Source: Bacteroidales bacterium
GTDB taxonomy: Bacteria; Bacteroidota; Bacteroidia; Bacteroidales; ML635J-15
Assembly (NCBI GenBank): GCA_031275085.1
Contig: JAISPG010000069.1
Span: 62,001-126,000 of the forward strand
Reading direction: 5' to 3'
DNA length: 64,000 nt
How positions within the stretch are numbered: the first letter of the stretch is position 1; each line of letters starts with the position of its first letter. Made by a program: the position numbers and the translations under genes. A model generated the notes under the pieces. The model was not told the DNA's origin. It ran no database searches and saw nothing but the letters and a program-made list of their open reading frames with translations. Shown one piece after another: positions 1-9,816 of the stretch.

Positions 1-2463
1 AACTGGTCATTCAGTTATGGATATAACGAATCTTTCTACAGAGATATAAATACCGAACATAATATTAACAAGACATATACAGGATCAATTTTCTATAATT
101 ACAATGCAACTCCAAAAATAGTTGAACCATTTAAAAATGTAAACGCTTTTAAAAGCAAGCATTTACAAATATTAAGGGATTTTAATTTTTATTATTTGCC
201 TTCACAAATATCTTTCCGGACAAATATGAACCGGCAATACGGAGAAACACAATTAAGAAATATCTATAGTCCCGAAACTCCTTTACCCGAAAGTGTAATA
301 AAAAATTTCATTTGGGTCAGACAATATGATCTAAAATATAATTTATCTAAAAATCTAAAATTTGAATTTTCTGCAACCAATAATGCAAGAATTGACGAAA
401 AGGAAGGTAAAATGCACAAAGATCTTGATACTTATCAAGAAATGAAAGATACAATCTGGCAAAATATCAAAAGATTCGGAAGAAATACCCAATATCACCA
501 GCAATGGGACGTTACATATAACATACCAATAAATAAAATACCTATTTTTAACTGGATCACTGCCAATGCAAGGTATTCCGGAACATACGACTGGACTGCC
601 AGTCCTTTGCTCAGAACAGACACTATAACATTAGGAAATACTTTACAAAACGGAAATGTTATTTCGTTAAATACACAATTTAATCTCCTCAATCTTTATA
701 ATAAAATAAAATACCTGGATGATGTAAATAAAAAATACAGGGGACGACAAACGGCGCGACAGCCCAAAAAAGAAATCGAAACTGTAACATATACCGCAGA
801 AAGAGTTGATTTTAAAGAAGGTAGGACTAAAAATATCACTCACGGACTTAAAACAGAAGATGTTACGATAAAAGTAACTACTGACGGACGTGATGTAAGA
901 GGAGAAACTGTTATATTAGATAAAAATAAAGTATCTTTTACCACAGCTGAAGATATTGCTAATGCACAAATTGTCATTACGGGAAAACGGGAAAAAACGG
1001 AAAGTTTTGCAAAGAAAATATTTGATAATACTTTAGTTATTATAATGAGTGTGAAGAATGTATCAATAGGCTACACACAAACCGGTGGAACATTATTGCC
1101 AGGATATCTGGGAGAAACACGAATATTAGGATTATCACATTATTCCCCTAATGCAGAAATGTTTGGTGCAGGTTTACCAAAAATCTTAACACCAACTGTT
1201 CCATTTATTTTCGGATGGCAGGATAGCGATTTTGGTCAGTGGGCTGCTGATAACTATCTAATAACAAAAGACACAACAAGTATACAGCAATTTGTTCAAA
1301 CCACTAACAAAAGCTGGACAGCAAGAGCATCTATAGAGCCTTTCCGGGACCTGAAGATAGATCTTAATTCTACGCATACATTGAGCCTTAACGATAGCAA
1401 ATATTACAGGTATAGTGCAGATTCTCTTAAATTTTTTGCATTAAATCCATTGCATTCCGGAAGTTTTTCGATGTCTATAATAAGTATAAAGACAGCATTT
1501 GAACCATTACCAAAAGGAGGGGACATATCTTCGAAAGCATTTGAGAATTTTTCCAGATATAGGGTTACAATTGCAAAACGTTTGGCAGAAAACAGGCATT
1601 CAAAAGATCCAGGCTACGATCCGACGCCTGGTGCGGACGGTTTTCCGGAAGGTTACGGCAAAACATCCCAGGATGTATTAATTCCTGCATTCTTTGCTGC
1701 ATATACAGGACAAGATCCTAATAAAACCGGATTAAAAGCATTGCCATCTATCCTGAGTGCATTACCAAACTGGAGGATAACATATGACGGTTTATCTAAA
1801 ATCAGCTTTATTAAAAAATATTTCCGTACAATAAATCTATCGCACAGTTATAGGTCTACTTATAACATAGGCTCTTTCCAATCCAGATTTGGTGATGAAT
1901 ATTCAATAAATGAAAATACCGGCTTAAATGATATAACAAATGAAATCGGTGATTATTACTCAGAATATGAAATAAACGGAGTTTCAATAACCGAACAACT
2001 ATCCCCGCTATTTGCCATTGACGCTACAATGATAAACAGTTTCATTCTTAAAGTAGAAGTAAAGAAAACCCGTAACCTTAATATGAGCTTTGCCAACAAC
2101 CAGCTTACTGATAGTCGTGATATAACCTACACATTAGGAACAGGTTACAGGTTCAAAGATGTTGAAATAGCAATAAAAACCGGAGGACGTCAAAGAAGTT
2201 TCAAAAGCGATCTCAATATAAGACTTGACTTTAATATCCGTGAAATGGCAACAGCCATACGTAAACTGGAAGAAGAAATAGATCAGTTGACATCCGGGTC
2301 AACAACATATACGCTGAAAACAACTGCCGATTATGTACTAAACAGCAGATTTACCATACGTGCCTATTATAATCATATATTTAATAAGCCAAAAGTTTCC
2401 ACACCACCACAATCAACTACAATCGAATTTGGGTTTACCCTGAAATTTGTTCTTGCATCTTAA
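1..2463 (+). CDS. sprA: Cell surface protein SprA (Sov family), C-terminal part
   Basis: This is the 3' end of a gene that begins before the window: frame 1 is open from base 1 to the TAA at 2461-2463, giving about 820 residues. SprA is the very large outer-membrane beta-barrel of the type IX secretion system and normally exceeds 2,000 residues, so only the C-terminal third is here. The sequence has the expected barrel composition of alternating aromatic and polar strands, and family-like segments such as PSQISFRTNMNRQYGETQLRN (shortened: PSQISF...RTNMNR) near base 202 and a strand-rich end reaching TIEFGFTLKFVLAS. An ATG at 226 lies inside the reading frame and is not a start. It is followed by gcvH after 57 bp. 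Assignment rests on recognition of the family; the N-terminus cannot be judged from this window. Confidence 0.88.
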   Translation, partial: NWSFSYGYNESFYRDINTEHNINKTYTGSIFYNYNATPKIVEPFKNVNAFKSKHLQILRDFNFYYLPSQISFRTNMNRQYGETQLRNIYSPETPLPESVIKNFIWVRQYDLKYNLSKNLKFEFSATNNARIDEKEGKMHKDLDTYQEMKDTIWQNIKRFGRNTQYHQQWDVTYNIPINKIPIFNWITANARYSGTYDWTASPLLRTDTITLGNTLQNGNVISLNTQFNLLNLYNKIKYLDDVNKKYRGRQTARQPKKEIETVTYTAERVDFKEGRTKNITHGLKTEDVTIKVTTDGRDVRGETVILDKNKVSFTTAEDIANAQIVITGKREKTESFAKKIFDNTLVIIMSVKNVSIGYTQTGGTLLPGYLGETRILGLSHYSPNAEMFGAGLPKILTPTVPFIFGWQDSDFGQWAADNYLITKDTTSIQQFVQTTNKSWTARASIEPFRDLKIDLNSTHTLSLNDSKYYRYSADSLKFFALNPLHSGSFSMSIISIKTAFEPLPKGGDISSKAFENFSRYRVTIAKRLAENRHSKDPGYDPTPGADGFPEGYGKTSQDVLIPAFFAAYTGQDPNKTGLKALPSILSALPNWRITYDGLSKISFIKKYFRTINLSHSYRSTYNIGSFQSRFGDEYSINENTGLNDITNEIGDYYSEYEINGVSITEQLSPLFAIDATMINSFILKVEVKKTRNLNMSFANNQLTDSRDITYTLGTGYRFKDVEIAIKTGGRQRSFKSDLNIRLDFNIREMATAIRKLEEEIDQLTSGSTTYTLKTTADYVLNSRFTIRAYYNHIFNKPKVSTPPQSTTIEFGFTLKFVLAS

Positions 2464-2520
2464 TAAAAAAAATACTTACTTTGAATTCCAAATAATTATT
2501 TATTAACAATAAATCAAAAT

Positions 2521-2904
2521 ATGATGAATATTCCAGGTAACTTAAAGTACACAGAATCTCACGAATGGATAAGAGTTGAAGGTAACGAGGCTTATATCGG
2601 CATTACTGACTTTGCTGTAACGCATTTAGGCGATATTGTCTTTGTTGAAATTGAAACTGAAGGAGAAACCCTTGACAAAGGAGAATCTTTTGGTACTATT
2701 GAAGCTGTAAAAACAGTTTCTGATTTATATATGTCGTTAAGTGGAGAAATTTTAGAAGTTAATTCCGCTGTTATCGATAATCCGGCTATCGTTAATTCCG
2801 ACTGCTATGGAGAAGGCTGGCTTATAAAAATAAAAATGAGTGCTCCTGCAGAAGTTGATACATTATTGGATGCTAATGCTTATGCAGAAATAGCAAAAGA
2901 TTAA
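2521..2904 (+). CDS. gcvH: Glycine cleavage system H protein
   Basis: A 127-residue lipoyl carrier protein. In the glycine cleavage complex the H protein shuttles the aminomethyl group between the P, T and L proteins in the cytoplasm. The length is normal for the family. The lipoylation site is visible as EAVKTVSDLY, with the modified lysine at about residue 64. The N-terminal KYTESHEWI segment is also typical. The gene starts with ATGATG; either Met could be used. None of gcvP, gcvT or lpd is nearby, so the other subunits must lie elsewhere. It sits 57 bp behind sprA on the same strand and is followed by a long inverted repeat, suggesting that transcription ends after it. Confidence 0.95.
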   Translation: MMNIPGNLKYTESHEWIRVEGNEAYIGITDFAVTHLGDIVFVEIETEGETLDKGESFGTIEAVKTVSDLYMSLSGEILEVNSAVIDNPAIVNSDCYGEGWLIKIKMSAPAEVDTLLDANAYAEIAKD

Positions 2905-2923
2905 TAATATTCCAAATTATTAG

Positions 2924-3005
2924 AATTAGGAATTAAGAAATAAATAATAAAAATATTTTTATTATTTATCACCAAAGGATTATGGTACTTTCTTAATTCC
3001 TAATT
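2924..3005. repeat. Nested perfect inverted repeat between gcvH and ispD
   Basis: Bases 2924-2940 are the exact reverse complement of 2989-3005 (17 bp, core AATTCCTAATT). Directly inside the left arm, 2941-2968 is a perfect 28-bp palindrome. The left half can therefore fold either as an inner AT-rich hairpin or as the base of a larger stem. It may act as a terminator for gcvH; the right outer arm leads into an AT-rich run before ispD. Confidence 0.75.
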
Positions 3006-3029
3006 ATTTTATTATAAACACATTACAAA

Positions 3030-3752
3030 ATGAATTCTTCTTTAGTTTATGCAATAATTTTGTCGGGAGGTTCAGGAAACAGATTTGGAACGGAATTACC
3101 GAAACAGTTTGCTGAAGTGCATGGTAAATCTATTCTTTATTATTGTATAAACAATTTCGAGAATCACCCTTTGGTAGATAAAATAATAGTTGTCGGAAAC
3201 CCTGAACATATACAACAAACAAAACAGATTGTTTTAAATAATAATTTCAAAAAAATAGTTTCTATCGTGGAGGGTGGGATCACACGAGGTGAGTCATCAT
3301 ATATCGGACTGAAAGAAATTTCAAATATTGAAAAAGATACAAACAATATAAAAGTACTTATTCAGGACGCAGTAAGGCCTAATACCCAAACACATATAAT
3401 CAGCGAAGTAATCGAAAAACTTGATTCATACAATGCAGTTACTATTGCAGTTCCGGTAACCGACACTATATATATTGCAGATAGTGGTAGTTCTATACAA
3501 TCTATTCCCGACAGGAACAAAATTTATAAAGCACAAACTCCACAAGGATTTAATTATAATATAATTACATCTGCATACGAACAACTTGAAAAAGAAAAAA
3601 AATTTAAGCAGTCAGATGATATTTGCGTAGTAAACCTTAATTATCCTGATGAAGAAATAGCAATCCTTAATGGAGATAATAGTAATATAAAAATTACTTT
3701 TATTGATGATATAGAATACTTTCGACAGATTTTAAAACAAAAAAAGCATTGA
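3030..3752 (+). CDS. ispD: IspD/TarI-family cytidylyltransferase
   Basis: A 240-residue nucleotidyltransferase that transfers CMP from CTP to a sugar-alcohol phosphate. The nucleotide-binding loop is seen at residues 11-27 (LSGGSGNRFGTELPKQF), followed by QDAVRP, AVPVTDTI and the KAQTPQGF signature near residue 173. This arrangement fits 2-C-methyl-D-erythritol 4-phosphate cytidylyltransferase (isoprenoid MEP pathway). The closely related ribitol-5-phosphate cytidylyltransferases (TarI type) share these motifs and cannot be excluded. The next gene is an AsnB-type amidotransferase, a partner common in surface-polysaccharide loci, which leaves the polysaccharide reading open. No other MEP-pathway gene is in the window. 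Confidence 0.8.
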   Translation: MNSSLVYAIILSGGSGNRFGTELPKQFAEVHGKSILYYCINNFENHPLVDKIIVVGNPEHIQQTKQIVLNNNFKKIVSIVEGGITRGESSYIGLKEISNIEKDTNNIKVLIQDAVRPNTQTHIISEVIEKLDSYNAVTIAVPVTDTIYIADSGSSIQSIPDRNKIYKAQTPQGFNYNIITSAYEQLEKEKKFKQSDDICVVNLNYPDEEIAILNGDNSNIKITFIDDIEYFRQILKQKKH

Positions 3753-3843
3753 TCTTTTATAAAGCCTTAAACAAATACCTGCAATGTAAATTTTATTTTT
3801 ATCACATTTGCACGTTTTTTGTTAATACTATTAAAAATTAACT

Positions 3844-3851
3844 TAATTTTG
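3844..3851 (+). promoter_or_regulatory. Bacteroidota -7 element for asnB
   Basis: TAATTTTG matches the Bacteroidota -7 consensus TAnnTTTG and lies 22 bp before the asnB ATG. A TTTG at 3818-3821 sits 22 bp upstream, close to the 19-21 bp expected for the -33 element. Confidence 0.5.
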
Positions 3852-3873
3852 GAATAATTATTTGGGATATTAA

Positions 3874-5742
3874 ATGTGCGGAATTACAGGATTTTATAGC
3901 AAAAATAATAATGGTTTTGCAAGCCGGGAAGAATTGGATAAAATGACATCATGTCTGGTTCACCGTGGTCCGGATGCCAATGGTTTATATTACATAGGGA
4001 CTGTAGGACTAGGACATCAGCGTTTAAGTATTCTGGATCTGTCAACCGATGCCAACCAGCCTATGGAATCTCATTCGATGAGATATATATGTGTTTATAA
4101 CGGAGAAGTCTATAATTTTAAACAGATAACCAAAGAACTGAATTTAGAACCTAAAACAAGTACTGATACTGAAATCATTATAGAAGCTTTTGCCGAATGG
4201 GGCGTAACGTTCATAAATAAACTTATAGGTATGTTTGCTATAAGTATTTATGATAAAGAAAAACAGATACTTTATCTCTTCCGCGACAGAATGGGTATAA
4301 AACCAATTTATTATTACTGGGACGGAACGAACTTTGCCTTTTCTTCGGAGTTAAAATCTTTACTCAATATAAAATATATCCGGGATAACCGTAAAATCAA
4401 TCCGCATGCAATAAGCGAATTTCTACATCTAGGATATATACCGGAACCTGATACTATTTTTTCGAATATTCATAAATTTCCGAGTGGTAATTACGGAATT
4501 ATTTCCGAAAACGGATTCAGAACTGAGTCATATTGGAATATAGAAGGAAGTATACGCAGAAATGTTATCAGCGATCTTGAGGAAGCAAAAGACAGGCTTA
4601 GAGAACTTGTAGAATCTTCTGTTTCAATGAGATTGGTAAGCGATGTTCCTTTTGGAACTTTTTTAAGCGGAGGAATAGACTCAAGCCTTGTTTCGGCAGT
4701 TGCCAGCAAATACCTATCTCCTACTCCGTTAAATACATTTTCAATCGGATTTGAAGATTCAAAACATGATGAGTCCAAATATGCCCGTCAAGTTGCAAGC
4801 TACCTGGGAACCAATCATACCGAATATATGGTTACCGAACAGGATGCAAAAGAAATAATTGTAGATATGCTTGACTTCTATGATGAACCGTATGCAGATT
4901 CTTCCGCCATACCTACAATGTTATTATCAAAACTTGCAAAACAGAAAGTATCTATGGTGCTCTCAGGAGATGGCGGCGATGAACTATTTTTGGGGTACGG
5001 ATCTTATAAATGGGCTAAAAGGATGCAAAGATTCCCTGGCAACTCGGCTTCATTCAGAAAAATTTTCGGACTATTATTGAGCAATGCTCCTTCCAATCGC
5101 TATAAAAGAGCATCTTATTTATTCAAATATAAAGACAGGTCAAAACTAAAAAGTCATATATTTTCACAAGAACAATATTTATTCAGTGAAAATGAATTTA
5201 CAAAATTATTAAGTCCTGAATTTATATTTTCCAACGACCTTGAACAGGATTACCGTAGTTTTATCAGAAAACTGACCCCAGAAGAAGAACAGGCAATTTT
5301 TGATATAAGGTATTACTTAAAAGATGATCTTTTGGTAAAAGTTGACAGAGCATCTATGAGATATGCTTTAGAAGTCAGAGTTCCATTATTGGATCACAGG
5401 ATCGTGGAATTCGCATTAAATGTTGACCCAAAACTTAAAATGCATGGAGAAGTTCAGAAATATCTACTTAAACAACTATTATACGAATATGTACCGGAAG
5501 AATTGTTCAACCGCCCTAAGTGGGGTTTCTCCATACCGTTAAAAAAGTGGTTATATTCGGACCTTGCCTTTCTAATTGACGAATATTTAAATAAAAATAT
5601 AATAAACGAGTTCAATATTGTAAATTACACTGAAGTAAAAAAACTCATAACCGATTTCCGTTCAGGAAAAGAATACCTATATAACCGGCTATGGTTATTA
5701 ATTATACTTCATAAATTCCTGATCAAAAATAAAAATATTTAA
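3874..5742 (+). CDS. asnB: Asparagine synthetase, glutamine-hydrolysing
   Basis: A 622-residue class II glutamine amidotransferase. The start is fixed by the catalytic Cys2 (MCGITGFY), which is exposed after Met removal and hydrolyses glutamine. The N-terminal amidotransferase domain covers about residues 2-200 (HRGPDANG, YNGEVYNF). The C-terminal ATP-pyrophosphatase domain has the PP-loop SGGIDSS at about residues 265-271. Enzymes of this family convert aspartate to asparagine in the cytoplasm; many paralogues with the same architecture work in exopolysaccharide or peptide amidation. The length is slightly above the 550-residue E. coli AsnB, as in the polysaccharide-associated subgroup. It lies 121 bp after the IspD-family gene and converges with coaD. 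Confidence 0.9.
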   Translation: MCGITGFYSKNNNGFASREELDKMTSCLVHRGPDANGLYYIGTVGLGHQRLSILDLSTDANQPMESHSMRYICVYNGEVYNFKQITKELNLEPKTSTDTEIIIEAFAEWGVTFINKLIGMFAISIYDKEKQILYLFRDRMGIKPIYYYWDGTNFAFSSELKSLLNIKYIRDNRKINPHAISEFLHLGYIPEPDTIFSNIHKFPSGNYGIISENGFRTESYWNIEGSIRRNVISDLEEAKDRLRELVESSVSMRLVSDVPFGTFLSGGIDSSLVSAVASKYLSPTPLNTFSIGFEDSKHDESKYARQVASYLGTNHTEYMVTEQDAKEIIVDMLDFYDEPYADSSAIPTMLLSKLAKQKVSMVLSGDGGDELFLGYGSYKWAKRMQRFPGNSASFRKIFGLLLSNAPSNRYKRASYLFKYKDRSKLKSHIFSQEQYLFSENEFTKLLSPEFIFSNDLEQDYRSFIRKLTPEEEQAIFDIRYYLKDDLLVKVDRASMRYALEVRVPLLDHRIVEFALNVDPKLKMHGEVQKYLLKQLLYEYVPEELFNRPKWGFSIPLKKWLYSDLAFLIDEYLNKNIINEFNIVNYTEVKKLITDFRSGKEYLYNRLWLLIILHKFLIKNKNI

Positions 5743-5757
5743 ATAACCATCATTTTT

Positions 5758-6240
5758 TTATCCAAGATCTTCAATAGTTATTCCTGATGGTAAAAAATGT
5801 GAAATATCGCCTTCATTTTTAATTATATCCCGAACTATACTGGAAGAAATAAAAGTATGTTCCGGTAAAGTAAGCAAAAAAACTGTTTCTATGCTGTTCT
5901 CCAATAATTTATTAGCCTGTCCTATGGCTCTTTCAAATTCAAAATCTGCTGAAGTCCTTAATCCGCGAAGAATATAATTACAGTTGTTTTTTTTACAAAA
6001 ATCTACAGTAAGTCCCGAATATGTCCTTATTTCGACATCAGGTTCTCCTGAAAAAACTTTCCCGATAAGCATAATCCGCTTATCAATATTCATCATTGTT
6101 GTCTTGGAACTATTATCACCAACTCCTATTATTATTTTATCAAATAAAGGAAGAGCTCTTTTCACAACAGATTCATGACCAACAGTAAAAGGGTCAAATG
6201 ATCCCGGGAAAAGTGCAATACGCTTTTTTATATTATTCAT
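5758..6240 (-). CDS. coaD: Phosphopantetheine adenylyltransferase
   Basis: A 160-residue enzyme of coenzyme A synthesis that transfers AMP from ATP to 4'-phosphopantetheine. The nucleotidyltransferase fold motif is [10 protein letters not shown] at residues 13-22, with the TxGH ATP-binding signature at its end. The second family motif, SSSIVRDI, lies near residue 133. The length equals the usual 155-165 residues. The start ATG overlaps the end of glnS by 8 bp (6233-6240), so the two genes are probably co-transcribed and translationally coupled. It converges with asnB with only 15 bp between the stops. Confidence 0.95.
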   Translation of the reverse strand: MNNIKKRIALFPGSFDPFTVGHESVVKRALPLFDKIIIGVGDNSSKTTMMNIDKRIMLIGKVFSGEPDVEIRTYSGLTVDFCKKNNCNYILRGLRTSADFEFERAIGQANKLLENSIETVFLLTLPEHTFISSSIVRDIIKNEGDISHFLPSGITIEDLG

Positions 6241-7909
6241 TTCCTGCTATTTTTGACCATGAATCTTTCAAAGTAACTGTACGATTAAATACAAGTTTTT
6301 CAGAAGTTGAATCTTTATCAATGCAAAAGTACCCCTTTCTTTCAAACTGGAATTTTTCTCCGGGATTTTTATCTTTTACATAACTTTCAACCTTAATATT
6401 TATAACATTTAAAGAATCGGGATTTAAATAATCAAGATAAGTTTCATTTTCAGCCAGATCGTCAGGATTTTCTTTTGTGAAAAGCCTGTCGTAAATTCTT
6501 GCTTCGGCATCAATACATGTTTCTGAATCAACCCAATGTATTGTTCCTTTTACTTTGCGTCCGTCCGGCGATTTCCCTCCTTTACTTTCAGGATCGTATG
6601 AGCATCTAAGTTCTGTTATGTTACCATTTTCATCTTTTATAATTTCATCACATTTAATAAAATATGCATAACGTAACCTTACTTCCTGTCCGGGAGCAAG
6701 CCTGAAATATTTTTTAGGAGGCTCTTCCATAAAATCCTCACGCTCAATATAAATAATCCTGCTAAAAACAATATTTCTGGTCCCTGCACTTTCATCTTCA
6801 GGATTATTTTGAGCCTCAAGAATTTCGGTTTGTCCTTCGGGATAATTTGTAATTACTACTTTCAACGGATCAAGAACTGCCATAACACGATTTGCTTTTT
6901 TATTCAAATCTTCACGGATACAATATTCAAGCAAACTAAGGTCAATTATATTTTCACGTTTCGCAACTCCTATCCTTTCAGCAAAATTCCTTACAGCTTC
7001 AGGAGTATATCCTCTTCTTCTGAGTCCGCTTATGGTCGGCATACGAGGGTCATCCCAACCATTTACCCATTTATTTGTAACAAGTTCCAGAAGTTTACGT
7101 TTACTCATTATCGTATATGATAAATTCAAACGGGCAAATTCTATCTGCCTCGGACGGGTACCTGAAATGTAAATCTGATCCAGAAACCAGTCATATAACG
7201 GACGGTGAACTTCAAATTCCAGAGTACATAATGAATGAGTTATTCCTTCAATATAATCGCTTTGTCCGTGCGCATAATCATACATAGGATAAATACACCA
7301 TTTATCTCCTGTACGGTCGTGATGACTTTTTATTATACGGTACATAATTGGGTCCCGCATATGCATATTAGGCGAATTCATATCTATTTTTGCCCTTAAT
7401 ACCATTGAACCTTCCTCATGCAGACCGTTTTTCATCTCTTCCAGAAGATGCAGATTTTCATCAACACTTCTATTCCTGAAAGGACTTTCAACCCCAGGAA
7501 CAGTGGGATTTGTTCTTTGTTCACTTATTTGTTCCGGAGTCTGTTCATCAACATAAGCCTTGCCCTCTTTTACCAATTTAACAGCCCAGCCGTAAAGCTG
7601 TTCAAAATAATCAGATGCATATAACAATTTGTCATATTCAAATCCCAGCCATTTTATATCTTCAAGGATAGAATTTATATATTCCACATCTTCTTTAACA
7701 GGGTTTGTGTCATCAAATCTGAGATTACACTTTCCGTTATATTTTTCTTTAATACCGAAATTCAAACAAATAGATTTTGCATGTCCTACATGTAGATATC
7801 CATTAGGCTCCGGAGGAAACCTTGTATATATTTCTTTATGTTTACCGGTTTCCAAATCGTTCTCAATAATTTGTTCAATAAAATTCAGAGATTCTTTTTT
7901 TTCTTCCAT
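6233..7909 (-). CDS. glnS: Glutaminyl-tRNA synthetase
   Basis: A 558-residue class I aminoacyl-tRNA synthetase charging tRNA-Gln; E. coli GlnRS has 554 residues. The HIGH-type motif is [12 protein letters not shown] near residue 35 and the KMSKS-type motif is IMSKRK near residue 260. The reading frame could begin 24 bp further upstream at a TTG, but the ATG at 7909 gives the family's normal length and a typical N-terminus ([15 protein letters not shown]), so I chose it. A GlnRS means that this organism does not need to rely only on the indirect GatCAB route for Gln-tRNA. It precedes coaD with an 8-bp overlap. Confidence 0.95.
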   Translation of the reverse strand: MEEKKESLNFIEQIIENDLETGKHKEIYTRFPPEPNGYLHVGHAKSICLNFGIKEKYNGKCNLRFDDTNPVKEDVEYINSILEDIKWLGFEYDKLLYASDYFEQLYGWAVKLVKEGKAYVDEQTPEQISEQRTNPTVPGVESPFRNRSVDENLHLLEEMKNGLHEEGSMVLRAKIDMNSPNMHMRDPIMYRIIKSHHDRTGDKWCIYPMYDYAHGQSDYIEGITHSLCTLEFEVHRPLYDWFLDQIYISGTRPRQIEFARLNLSYTIMSKRKLLELVTNKWVNGWDDPRMPTISGLRRRGYTPEAVRNFAERIGVAKRENIIDLSLLEYCIREDLNKKANRVMAVLDPLKVVITNYPEGQTEILEAQNNPEDESAGTRNIVFSRIIYIEREDFMEEPPKKYFRLAPGQEVRLRYAYFIKCDEIIKDENGNITELRCSYDPESKGGKSPDGRKVKGTIHWVDSETCIDAEARIYDRLFTKENPDDLAENETYLDYLNPDSLNVINIKVESYVKDKNPGEKFQFERKGYFCIDKDSTSEKLVFNRTVTLKDSWSKIAGNE

Positions 7910-8221
7910 CTGAGCAGCTTTTTGATGATACAAATATAAATTTAAATATTAATAATTGTTTTAAATTTTTAGTAAATCTAAATTCTTTTGATCAAAGTTC
8001 TGTTTCAATTCAAAGTTCGGTTAAGATATAGCATTGAAAATTTCACATTAAGAAATTTCGGATTTTTAATATGAATTTGATTGATGTTTTTTGATGTTTT
8101 TTATTTTTGATTGACTATTGTCGCTTGATGTAATTTCAAAATAAATTCAAGAATTTTCCAATTGTTCAACTTCAATAACCTTTCTTATTTTCTTATATTT
8201 GCAAAAAATTATATTCAATTT
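7910..8221. other. Intergenic region between glnS and folB
   Basis: This 312-bp region lies between two divergent genes and should hold both promoters. It is AT-rich, has a short tandem repeat near 8080-8105 (two copies of TTGATGTTTTTT-like sequence) and no convincing small gene. Confidence 0.6.
8194..8201 (+). promoter_or_regulatory. Bacteroidota -7 element for folB
   Basis: TATATTTG matches TAnnTTTG, 20 bp before the ATG at 8222. It lies inside the possible upstream extension of the reading frame, which supports the downstream start. Confidence 0.6.
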
Positions 8222-8590
8222 ATGAGTAAGATTATAATTTCAGGAATGGAATTTTTTGCCTATCATGGTCATTATGATGAAGAGAAAATAGCAGGTAACA
8301 AATTTTCTATAGATCTTACAATGTGGACAAATACAAAAAAAGCCGAAATATCCGATGATCTTGATGATACTCTTAACTATCAGATAGCTTATGCAATTGT
8401 AAAAGATATTATGACACAAACCAAATCCAATCTGATTGAAAATATAGCACACAATATCATAACATCACTTTTTGAAGAATTTGTTGCATTAAAAAAAGTA
8501 AAGATCTATATAAAAAAACTTAATCCTCCTATGGGAGGAGAAATTGGATCTGTAGGGATTATCATAAAAGAAAAGAATACAAATAAATAA
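8222..8590 (+). CDS. folB: Dihydroneopterin aldolase
   Basis: A 122-residue enzyme of folate synthesis that cleaves 7,8-dihydroneopterin to 6-hydroxymethyl-dihydropterin and glycolaldehyde. Family motifs are seen in order: ISGMEFFAYHGHYDEE near residues 6-21, a central NYQIAY segment, and the catalytic-lysine region KKLNPPMGGEIGSVG near the C-terminus. The frame is open 60 bp further upstream, but that extension contains the promoter element and is not conserved in type, so the ATG at 8222 is preferred. It gives the usual 115-125 residue length. The gene stands alone; no folK or folP is adjacent. Confidence 0.92.
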   Translation: MSKIIISGMEFFAYHGHYDEEKIAGNKFSIDLTMWTNTKKAEISDDLDDTLNYQIAYAIVKDIMTQTKSNLIENIAHNIITSLFEEFVALKKVKIYIKKLNPPMGGEIGSVGIIIKEKNTNK

Positions 8591-8640
8591 AAACCATACA
8601 TATTATTTAAAATATTAATGTGTTTTTATTGTTAAAAAAC

Positions 8641-8648
8641 TATATTTG
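8641..8648 (+). promoter_or_regulatory. Bacteroidota -7 element for prfB
   Basis: TATATTTG matches TAnnTTTG and lies 30 bp upstream of the prfB ATG at 8679. Confidence 0.55.
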
Positions 8649-8678
8649 TTACAATTAGTAATTCATAAATTATAAAAA

Positions 8679-9771
8679 ATGCTTACAGCAGAAAAACTAA
8701 AAGAGACAAAAAAGCGTGTAGAGGCTTTGAGGAGGTATCTTTGACATAGATGTCAAAAGAAAATATATTGAAGAAGAAACTTTAAAAACTCAACAATCAG
8801 GATTTTGGGACAATCCCGATGAAGCCGAAAAAATCTTAAAACAAATCAGCTTAGTAAAAAAATGGGTTATTGAATATGACTATGTAAGTTCAAAGTTTGA
8901 TGATCTCGAAGTAATATTTGAATTTTACAAATCGGGAGATGCCTCTGAAGAAGATGCCGATAAAGAGTTTGAAATAACGAATTCTGTCATTGAAGATCTG
9001 GAATTAAAAAACATGCTCGGAAATGAAGAAGATGCTCTTGATGCTGTTCTAACAATAAATTCAGGAGCCGGAGGGACAGAAAGTAACGACTGGGCAGATA
9101 TGTTAAGCCGTATGTATATCCGATGGGCAGAAGAAAACAATTATAAAATACAGATTATTGACCGGCAGGACGGAGATGCTGCAGGAATAAAATCAATAAC
9201 CATGAGTTTTTCAGGAGAATTTGCTTACGGATATCTTAAAGGAGAGAACGGAGTACACAGGCTGGTACGATTATCTCCTTTCGATGCGGCACATAAGCGG
9301 CATACCTCATTTGCATCTGTTTTTGTATATCCTTTGATAGATGATACTATAACCATAGAAATCAATTCATCGGAAATTGAATGGGATACATACAGAAGTA
9401 GCGGAGCCGGAGGTCAAAATGTAAACAAAGTAGAAACTGCAGTACGTTTAAAACATATTCCTACAGGTATCGTGATCGAAAACAGCGAAACCCGTTCCCA
9501 GCTAAAAAACAGGGAAAATGCCATGAGGCTTTTAAAATCACAACTTTATGAACTCGAATTAAGAAAACAACAGGAAGAAAGAGATAAACTTGAGGGACAA
9601 AAACGTAAAATAGAATGGGGATCACAAATAAGAAATTATGTATTGCATCCATATAAACTGGTAAAAGATCTTCGTACAGGCTATGAAACAGGAAATACAC
9701 AGGCTGTTCTCGATGGTAAAATAGAAGGTTTTATTAAATCCTATTTAATGGAATTCGGAAATAAAACATAA
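8679..9771 (+). CDS. prfB: Peptide chain release factor 2, programmed +1 frameshift
   Basis: Release factor 2 ends translation at UGA and UAA. The gene is split by its autoregulatory frameshift. Frame 0 runs from ATG 8679 for 21 codons to an in-frame TGA at 8742-8744. The ribosome must slip +1 on CTT (8739-8741) and continue from GAC at 8743 to the stop at 9769-9771, giving about 363 residues (E. coli RF2: 365). The slippery context is canonical: an internal Shine-Dalgarno-like AGGAGG at 8730-8735, then TAT CTT TGA C. The stop-codon-reading tripeptide SPF ([10 protein letters not shown]) and the catalytic GGQ ([10 protein letters not shown]) are present. When RF2 is scarce, slow termination at UGA favours the shift and restores RF2. 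Confidence 0.97.
8730..8745 (+). promoter_or_regulatory. prfB +1 frameshift site
   Basis: AGGAGGTATCTTTGAC: a Shine-Dalgarno-like hexamer three bases before the slippery CTT, then the in-frame TGA followed by C, which weakens termination. This matches the classical bacterial RF2 recoding signal. Confidence 0.96.
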
Positions 9772-9776
9772 TTTTG
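9769..9776 (+). promoter_or_regulatory. Bacteroidota -7 element for the M3 peptidase gene
   Basis: TAATTTTG matches TAnnTTTG and overlaps the prfB stop codon, 40 bp before the ATG at 9817. It would let the peptidase gene be transcribed on its own. Confidence 0.45.
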
Positions 9777-9816
9777 CAAATAATATTTTAAACATTAAAC
9801 TAATAAATTACTTGAT

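Noticed and set aside
3030..5742. Complete surface-polysaccharide locus
   Set aside because: Only an IspD/TarI-type gene and an AsnB-type gene are present; no transferase, flippase or polymerase accompanies them.
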